10,882 nt of DNA. Origin: an uncultured Desulfomonile sp. GTDB lineage: Bacteria; Desulfobacterota; Desulfomonilia; Desulfomonilales; Desulfomonilaceae. The notes beneath the pieces are model-generated. The model had not been told where the DNA came from, ran no database searches, and saw nothing but the letters and a program-made list of their open reading frames with translations. Position 1 is the stretch's first letter. Every line of letters begins with the position of its first letter. A program made the translations under genes and the position numbers. Shown here piece by piece: positions 7,101 through 10,882 of this stretch. Location of the stretch: positions 1-10,882 of the forward strand of contig CAIXMD010000566.1 of assembly GCA_903920415.1 (NCBI GenBank), in the 5' to 3' direction.

Positions 7101-7871
7101 ATGGATCTAAACTGCGACATGGGCGAGAGCTTTGGGGGCTACAAGCTCGGCTTGGATGAGGAAGTAATCAAGTACATATCCTCGGCAAACGTTGCTTGCG
7201 GCTGGCATGCCGGAGACCCTCTCGTGATGATGCGCACGGTCAAGATGGCAAAAGAGTATGGTGTAGGTGTGGGGGCTCATCCCGGCTATCCGGATCTATT
7301 GGGTTTTGGACGGCGTAATATGGATTGCACTCCTGAAGAGGTGAGGAATTATGTAATCTATCAGATTGGGGCTCTTCAGGCTTTTTGCACTGCCAACAAG
7401 ATCGAGTTACGCCACGTAAAACCGCATGGCAACCTTTACATGACTGCCGTAGAGAATGAGAATGTTGCACGAGCCATCGCACAAGCCATTGTCGCCGTTG
7501 ACCCTCGTCTGATGTATGTGGCCCTTGCTGGAGCCAAGGGTGAACTGATCGCCCTTGTTGCCCAAGAAGTTGGGCTGAAGGTGGTATTCGAGGCTTTCCC
7601 GGACCGGGCCTACACTTCTCAGGGGACCTTATTGTCGCGCCGGGAGCCGGGCGCGGTGATTCAAGACCCAAAAATCGTAGCCAATCGGGCCCTGAAGATG
7701 GCCAAAGAGAAGCGAATCGTCGCTGTTGACGGCAGCGAGATCATTGTTGAGGCCCAAACCCTGTGCGTTCATGGCGACAATCCGAAGGCGGTGGAGTTGG
7801 TTCGAGCCATTCGAGAGACCCTTGAGACCAACGGAGTAGAAGTCAAGCCAATAGAACGGAATGATCAGTAA
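7101..7871 (+). CDS. pxpA: 5-oxoprolinase subunit A (LamB/YcsF family)
   Basis: PxpA works with PxpB and PxpC in the ATP-dependent cleavage of 5-oxoproline (pyroglutamate) to glutamate in the cytoplasm. The 256-residue length is normal for the family. Family motifs are present in order: DLNCDMGESFG (2-12), ANVACGWHAGDP (29-40), GVGVGAHPGYPDLLGFGRR (54-72), HVKPHGNLYM (105-114), EAFPDRAYTSQGTLLSR (164-180) and LCVHGDNP (221-228), including the conserved His and Asp residues of the polysaccharide-deacetylase-like barrel. The ATG is 9 bp after the dprA stop; the ribosome binding site is weak (AAGAAA), which could mean translational coupling to dprA. Gene order is A-B-C, unlike the B-C-A order in E. 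coli. Confidence 0.95.
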   Translation: MDLNCDMGESFGGYKLGLDEEVIKYISSANVACGWHAGDPLVMMRTVKMAKEYGVGVGAHPGYPDLLGFGRRNMDCTPEEVRNYVIYQIGALQAFCTANKIELRHVKPHGNLYMTAVENENVARAIAQAIVAVDPRLMYVALAGAKGELIALVAQEVGLKVVFEAFPDRAYTSQGTLLSRREPGAVIQDPKIVANRALKMAKEKRIVAVDGSEIIVEAQTLCVHGDNPKAVELVRAIRETLETNGVEVKPIERNDQ

Positions 7872-7884
7872 CTAGGGAGATTCA

Positions 7885-8598
7885 GTGGGCGGCCTGTATA
7901 CTCGACCGATTTATCGGCTCGCTGGAGACCGAGGACTGCTGGTTGAGTATGGAGACGCCATTGATCCTGAAGTCAATCGCTATGTAAGGGCTATGTCCAT
8001 CGCATTGAGTTCCGCACCTCCTCCCGGTCTTAAGGAGGTAATCCCAACTTATTGTTCACTCCTAATCTACTACGATCCGCTCTTGACAGACCCCACGAAG
8101 CTCCAACAAGGTTTGGAGAATCTTTCCGAACATCTTTCCAACATAATACTACCTGTTCCTGATACCGTTGAAATTCCTGTGTGTTATGGTGGAGCGCTGG
8201 GGCCGGATATGGGTTTCGTATCCGAGTACAGTGGATTGGCCCTTAAAGAAATCGTTAGGATCCATTCCGAGCCCTCTTATCAGATACACATGATTGGTTT
8301 CACCCCGGGTTTTCCATTTCTTGGCGGACTGTCAAAACTGCTTTACGTCCCGAGGCTCAGAAGTCCACGAATGCTGGTTTCCGCAGGCTCTGTAGGCATC
8401 GCCAACGACCAGACCGGAATTTACCCGATTGATAGCCCAGGAGGATGGCAACTGATCGGGAGAACACCTTTCAAGCTTTTCGATCCCTCTCGACCCCGGC
8501 CGTTCCTCTTTAAGACGGGAGATCTATTAAAATTCAAACCAATAACTCTTGAACAGTATAGTAGTCTTCTCTCCAGTCCCATGGGAGACAATGAATGA
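7885..8598 (+). CDS. pxpB: 5-oxoprolinase subunit B (KipI family)
   Basis: This is the KipI/allophanate hydrolase subunit 1-type component of 5-oxoprolinase and pairs with PxpC. Supporting motifs are GDRGLLVEYGD (14-24), IPVCYGGALGPDM (97-109), IGFTPGFPFLGGL (137-149), PRLRSPR (156-162), SAGSVGIANDQTGIYP (166-181) and PGGWQLIGRTP (185-195). The 237-residue length is normal. The GTG start has AGGGAG 5 bases upstream (7874-7879) and sits 13 bp after the pxpA stop. Its stop overlaps the pxpC start. B. subtilis KipI also inhibits the sporulation kinase KinA; that role is not expected here because the full pxp set is present. Confidence 0.95.
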   Translation: MGGLYTRPIYRLAGDRGLLVEYGDAIDPEVNRYVRAMSIALSSAPPPGLKEVIPTYCSLLIYYDPLLTDPTKLQQGLENLSEHLSNIILPVPDTVEIPVCYGGALGPDMGFVSEYSGLALKEIVRIHSEPSYQIHMIGFTPGFPFLGGLSKLLYVPRLRSPRMLVSAGSVGIANDQTGIYPIDSPGGWQLIGRTPFKLFDPSRPRPFLFKTGDLLKFKPITLEQYSSLLSSPMGDNE

Positions 8599-9542
8599 TG
8601 CAGATGTTCAAGGTTTTGGAACCGGGTGCTTACACAACGATTCAGGATAGAGGGCGATTGGGTTACCAGCAATTCGGTGTGCCGATTACTGGTCCGGTGG
8701 ACGAGTTTGCTTTTCGATTGGCAAATCTGCTGGTGGGAAATTCGGAGGACGCTGCTGCACTCGAATTGACCGTATTGGGGCCGTCTCTCAAAGTGTTGGG
8801 AGAGGCAGATGTTGCAGTAACAGGCGCGCAGATGCCGGTGCATCGCAATGACGAACAGATCCCGGTTTGGATTTCCTTTCGAGTCAAGCCGGGTGACACG
8901 ATCAGAGTTAGGATGGCAAGAAAGGGGTGCCGCTCATATCTGGCCGTTAGCGGTGGTATTGACGTGCCGGTAGTTATGGGAAGCCGGTCTACTTACGTGG
9001 GCGCCAAATTGGGCGGAATCGAGGGTAGGCCGATAATGAAAGGGGATGTGATAAACCGCGGAGAATCCGATCTGCTGCACGCTCCCCGGCGAACTCCGGT
9101 CGATCTGGTTCCTGACTATCCAAATAGAATACTTGTCAGAGCAATGGCCGGGCCTCAGGATTACCACTTTGATGAAGGCCATGAAACATTCTTTAACGAG
9201 GAATTTGAAGTAACCTCAAAGGCCGACCGTATGGGATACAGGCTGGAAGGTCCTGTCATAAAGCTGAAAGAAGGAGCGCCTTTCAGTATAATCTCGGAAC
9301 CGAGCGTGCCTGGAGGGGTACAAATTCCCCCAGACGGCCAACCTATTATTGTACTTGTTGAACAGACTTCCGGAGGATATTCGAAGATAGCCACGGTGGT
9401 CTCCTCGGATATCAGGCGTGTGGCACAGGCCAAGCCCGGAGACAAAATCCGTTTCGAACTGGTGGACCTGGAGACTGCTCACTCCCTTTTCCGTCGGCAA
9501 GAAGATCTACTTCAACGTACGAAGGAGTTGTTTGCCACTTAG
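8595..9542 (+). CDS. pxpC: 5-oxoprolinase subunit C (KipA/biotin-dependent carboxylase-like family)
   Basis: This is the third subunit of 5-oxoprolinase. It belongs to the cyclophilin-like family also found in urea amidolyase, and family members are often misannotated as biotin-dependent carboxylases. Motifs include TTIQDRGRLGYQQFGVP (14-30), GPVDEFAFRLAN (33-44), ALELTVLGP (55-63), YLAVSGGID (115-123), GSRSTY (129-134), SKADRMGYRLEGP (208-220), PGGVQIPPDGQPI (239-251) and QTSGGYSKIATV (257-268). The start ATG overlaps the pxpB stop (ATGA), with GGGAGA 6 bases upstream, so translation is coupled. ATG 8598 and 8604 are possible alternatives. The usual GGYP is GGYS here; the 315-residue length is normal. 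Confidence 0.95.
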   Translation: MMQMFKVLEPGAYTTIQDRGRLGYQQFGVPITGPVDEFAFRLANLLVGNSEDAAALELTVLGPSLKVLGEADVAVTGAQMPVHRNDEQIPVWISFRVKPGDTIRVRMARKGCRSYLAVSGGIDVPVVMGSRSTYVGAKLGGIEGRPIMKGDVINRGESDLLHAPRRTPVDLVPDYPNRILVRAMAGPQDYHFDEGHETFFNEEFEVTSKADRMGYRLEGPVIKLKEGAPFSIISEPSVPGGVQIPPDGQPIIVLVEQTSGGYSKIATVVSSDIRRVAQAKPGDKIRFELVDLETAHSLFRRQEDLLQRTKELFAT

Positions 9543-9554
9543 GGAGCATAGATC

Positions 9555-9632
9555 ATGGATTGGACTGATGTGCCCAGGATACGCGCAGGCATGCATTTAG
9601 CACAATTCTGTCTACGCGTTAGGGTAGCATGA
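9555..9632 (+). CDS. Possible 25-residue small ORF after pxpC
   Basis: AGGGAG (9541-9546), overlapping the pxpC stop codon, lies 8 bases before ATG 9555. The ORF encodes 25 residues and stops with TGA 4 bases before the end of the convergent radical SAM gene. The product is basic in its C-terminal half, with several arginines and one cysteine, and has no signal peptide or recognised domain. It could be a translated small protein of the pxp operon, a decayed remnant of a longer gene, or chance. The ribosome binding site is the only support. Confidence 0.3.
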   Translation: MDWTDVPRIRAGMHLAQFCLRVRVA

Positions 9633-9636
9633 CCAT

Positions 9637-10821
9637 TCAGCGAGAAGTCGCCGTCATCTCCTGAGCGGCCATCTTGCGATTTTTGTAAACCTTGAGTCGC
9701 CTTTGGTAAGTTGACCATAATATCTTGTAAGCTCCAGGAATGTCGCCTTTTTCCTGAAAGCTCTTCATAATCTGCGCAGACATTTCGGCCCTTTCGTCCG
9801 GCAACATCTGAGCATTAACTTCTTGATATGTACGTATTTCCGGATACATGACCATAGGGATACACCCTGTTGCAGGCCTGGGAAAGGCGTTGCAAATGCG
9901 CTTATAAACTGCTGGAAATCCTTCTTCTGTTATATTTCCGAATGAGATTTCACTCGCCTCGCATGGCTGGACTTCTCCCTTGGATGTTATGAAGAGGTAT
10001 TCAAATCGGCATTGACATCCAAGCGCTGGATCTTTTTCCAGCCAGGTGGAAAGCCCACTAATCGGCGGATGGTTGCGATAAGAGCGATCCTTGAAAAGGT
10101 CCTTCTGCAATTTTTCCAGTACAGGGCTATGTGGGATCACCCCCTTGCAAGCTTCACGACCACAAGGCTTCCTCTCGAGCACACGGATTTCCGCAACACC
10201 AAGATCACGGGCAAAGTCGTAATATTTTATGAAGTTCTCTGGTTCGAGCAAATCGTCGGGGGGCACCAGTGAGAGGCAAGTGTAAACACCTGCTTTCTTG
10301 AAGTATTCCACAGCCTGGCAAGCGTTTTTAAAAGCCTCGGCATGGCCCCTCAGGCGGTTATGGATTTTCGGATCATAATGATCAAGACTTATCCACACGC
10401 CGAACAAACCATTATCCTTAAGTTCCAACGCCTTTTCAAGGGTCACTCCGTAGCCGGTTGTGAACATCCAAAGACACCTATCTTTACTAACGTGCTTCAC
10501 GAGCCTGAGGAAACGGTCGTAACGATACATAGGCTCACCACCATGTAAAATAACGGTCGGGACGCCTAAGGCCTCTATCTGGCGTATGGTGTCTTTAAGC
10601 AATTTCTCGTCAAGATCTGCTTCAGGATTGCGGTGGGCGCTTGTGGAACAAAAGGTGCAAGAATAGGGACAGCAGTTGGTCGTGGACAATGAAACAATTC
10701 CAGACGGCAGCTCAGTCAAATCCAGGTTGTTGATGTAATTGGACAATCTCTTGTCGAAAGCTGGGGAAGGGTATGGGGGAAAGGTGCTGTCGATAATGAC
10801 GGCATCGTTAAACTTAACCAT
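9637..10821 (-). CDS. Radical SAM protein with SPASM-like C-terminal cysteines
   Basis: ATG 10821 is preferred; an in-frame TTG at 10836 would add 5 residues, and neither has a strong ribosome binding site. The radical SAM 4Fe-4S motif CxxxCxxC is at Cys51, Cys55 and Cys58 (CCPYSCTFC). The SAM-binding GGE motif is at 94-96 (HGGEPMY), and later barrel strands include WISLDHYDP (143-151). The C-terminal part has seven cysteines (220, 225, 269, 271, 287, 310, 320). The pattern CxCRFEYLFITSKGEVQPCE, then GNI, resembles SPASM auxiliary-cluster domains of peptide- or protein-modifying enzymes such as PqqE and anaerobic sulfatase maturases. The substrate cannot be told: no precursor peptide, sulfatase or transporter is adjacent. 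The last 30 residues are basic and charged. The gene converges on the pxp operon with no clear terminator between. The 61 bases upstream to the window end are AT-rich, without a promoter I would defend. Confidence 0.88.
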   Translation of the reverse strand: MVKFNDAVIIDSTFPPYPSPAFDKRLSNYINNLDLTELPSGIVSLSTTNCCPYSCTFCSTSAHRNPEADLDEKLLKDTIRQIEALGVPTVILHGGEPMYRYDRFLRLVKHVSKDRCLWMFTTGYGVTLEKALELKDNGLFGVWISLDHYDPKIHNRLRGHAEAFKNACQAVEYFKKAGVYTCLSLVPPDDLLEPENFIKYYDFARDLGVAEIRVLERKPCGREACKGVIPHSPVLEKLQKDLFKDRSYRNHPPISGLSTWLEKDPALGCQCRFEYLFITSKGEVQPCEASEISFGNITEEGFPAVYKRICNAFPRPATGCIPMVMYPEIRTYQEVNAQMLPDERAEMSAQIMKSFQEKGDIPGAYKILWSTYQRRLKVYKNRKMAAQEMTATSR

Positions 10822-10882
10822 GTAGCGATACTTCAATATGGTATTCTGAAGAAAAGATAGTTTAATAAAATTGAAAAGAGCA

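Noticed and set aside
8595..9542. Annotation of PxpB and PxpC as urea amidolyase/allophanate hydrolase or biotin-dependent carboxylase.
   Set aside because: No urea carboxylase or allophanate hydrolase gene is present, and pxpA is adjacent, which identifies 5-oxoprolinase.

Overview
The window looks like chromosomal DNA of a free-living Gram-negative bacterium of intermediate base composition. The protein style (exported LysM protein next to dprA, very large GlmS-like protein, SPASM-type radical SAM protein) recalls Desulfobacterota, but that placement is inference with no marker gene behind it. I see no mobile element, CRISPR array, tRNA or rRNA. Coding density is high and no gap reaches 300 bases; the largest are about 194 bp (4490-4683) and 122-190 bp (5770 to the dprA start).

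Region 1 (60-4489): two co-directional genes 26 bp apart. The first encodes an exported protein built from six repeats of about 44 residues that resemble the SHOCT motif. The second encodes a 1142-residue protein with the full GlmS layout (N-terminal cysteine glutamine amidotransferase plus two SIS sugar-isomerase domains). It carries two insertions in the amidotransferase half and about 290 extra residues at the C-terminus. By eye, the lysine that forms the Schiff base in GlmS is replaced by arginine. This pair is the most unusual part of the window.

Region 2 (4490-7091): an intergenic region with a good sigma70-type promoter, then an exported LysM protein with an apparent internal duplication, then the DNA-processing protein DprA. 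DprA loads RecA on incoming single-stranded DNA during transformation.

Region 3 (7101-9542): pxpA, pxpB and pxpC, encoding the three-subunit ATP-dependent 5-oxoprolinase that opens pyroglutamate to glutamate. They follow dprA by only 9 bp and are tightly packed, so dprA-pxpABC probably forms one transcript. A 25-codon ORF with a good ribosome binding site follows pxpC.

Region 4 (9637-10821, minus strand): a radical SAM enzyme with a cysteine-rich SPASM-like C-terminus, converging on the pxp operon. No partner gene or precursor peptide is visible before the window ends.
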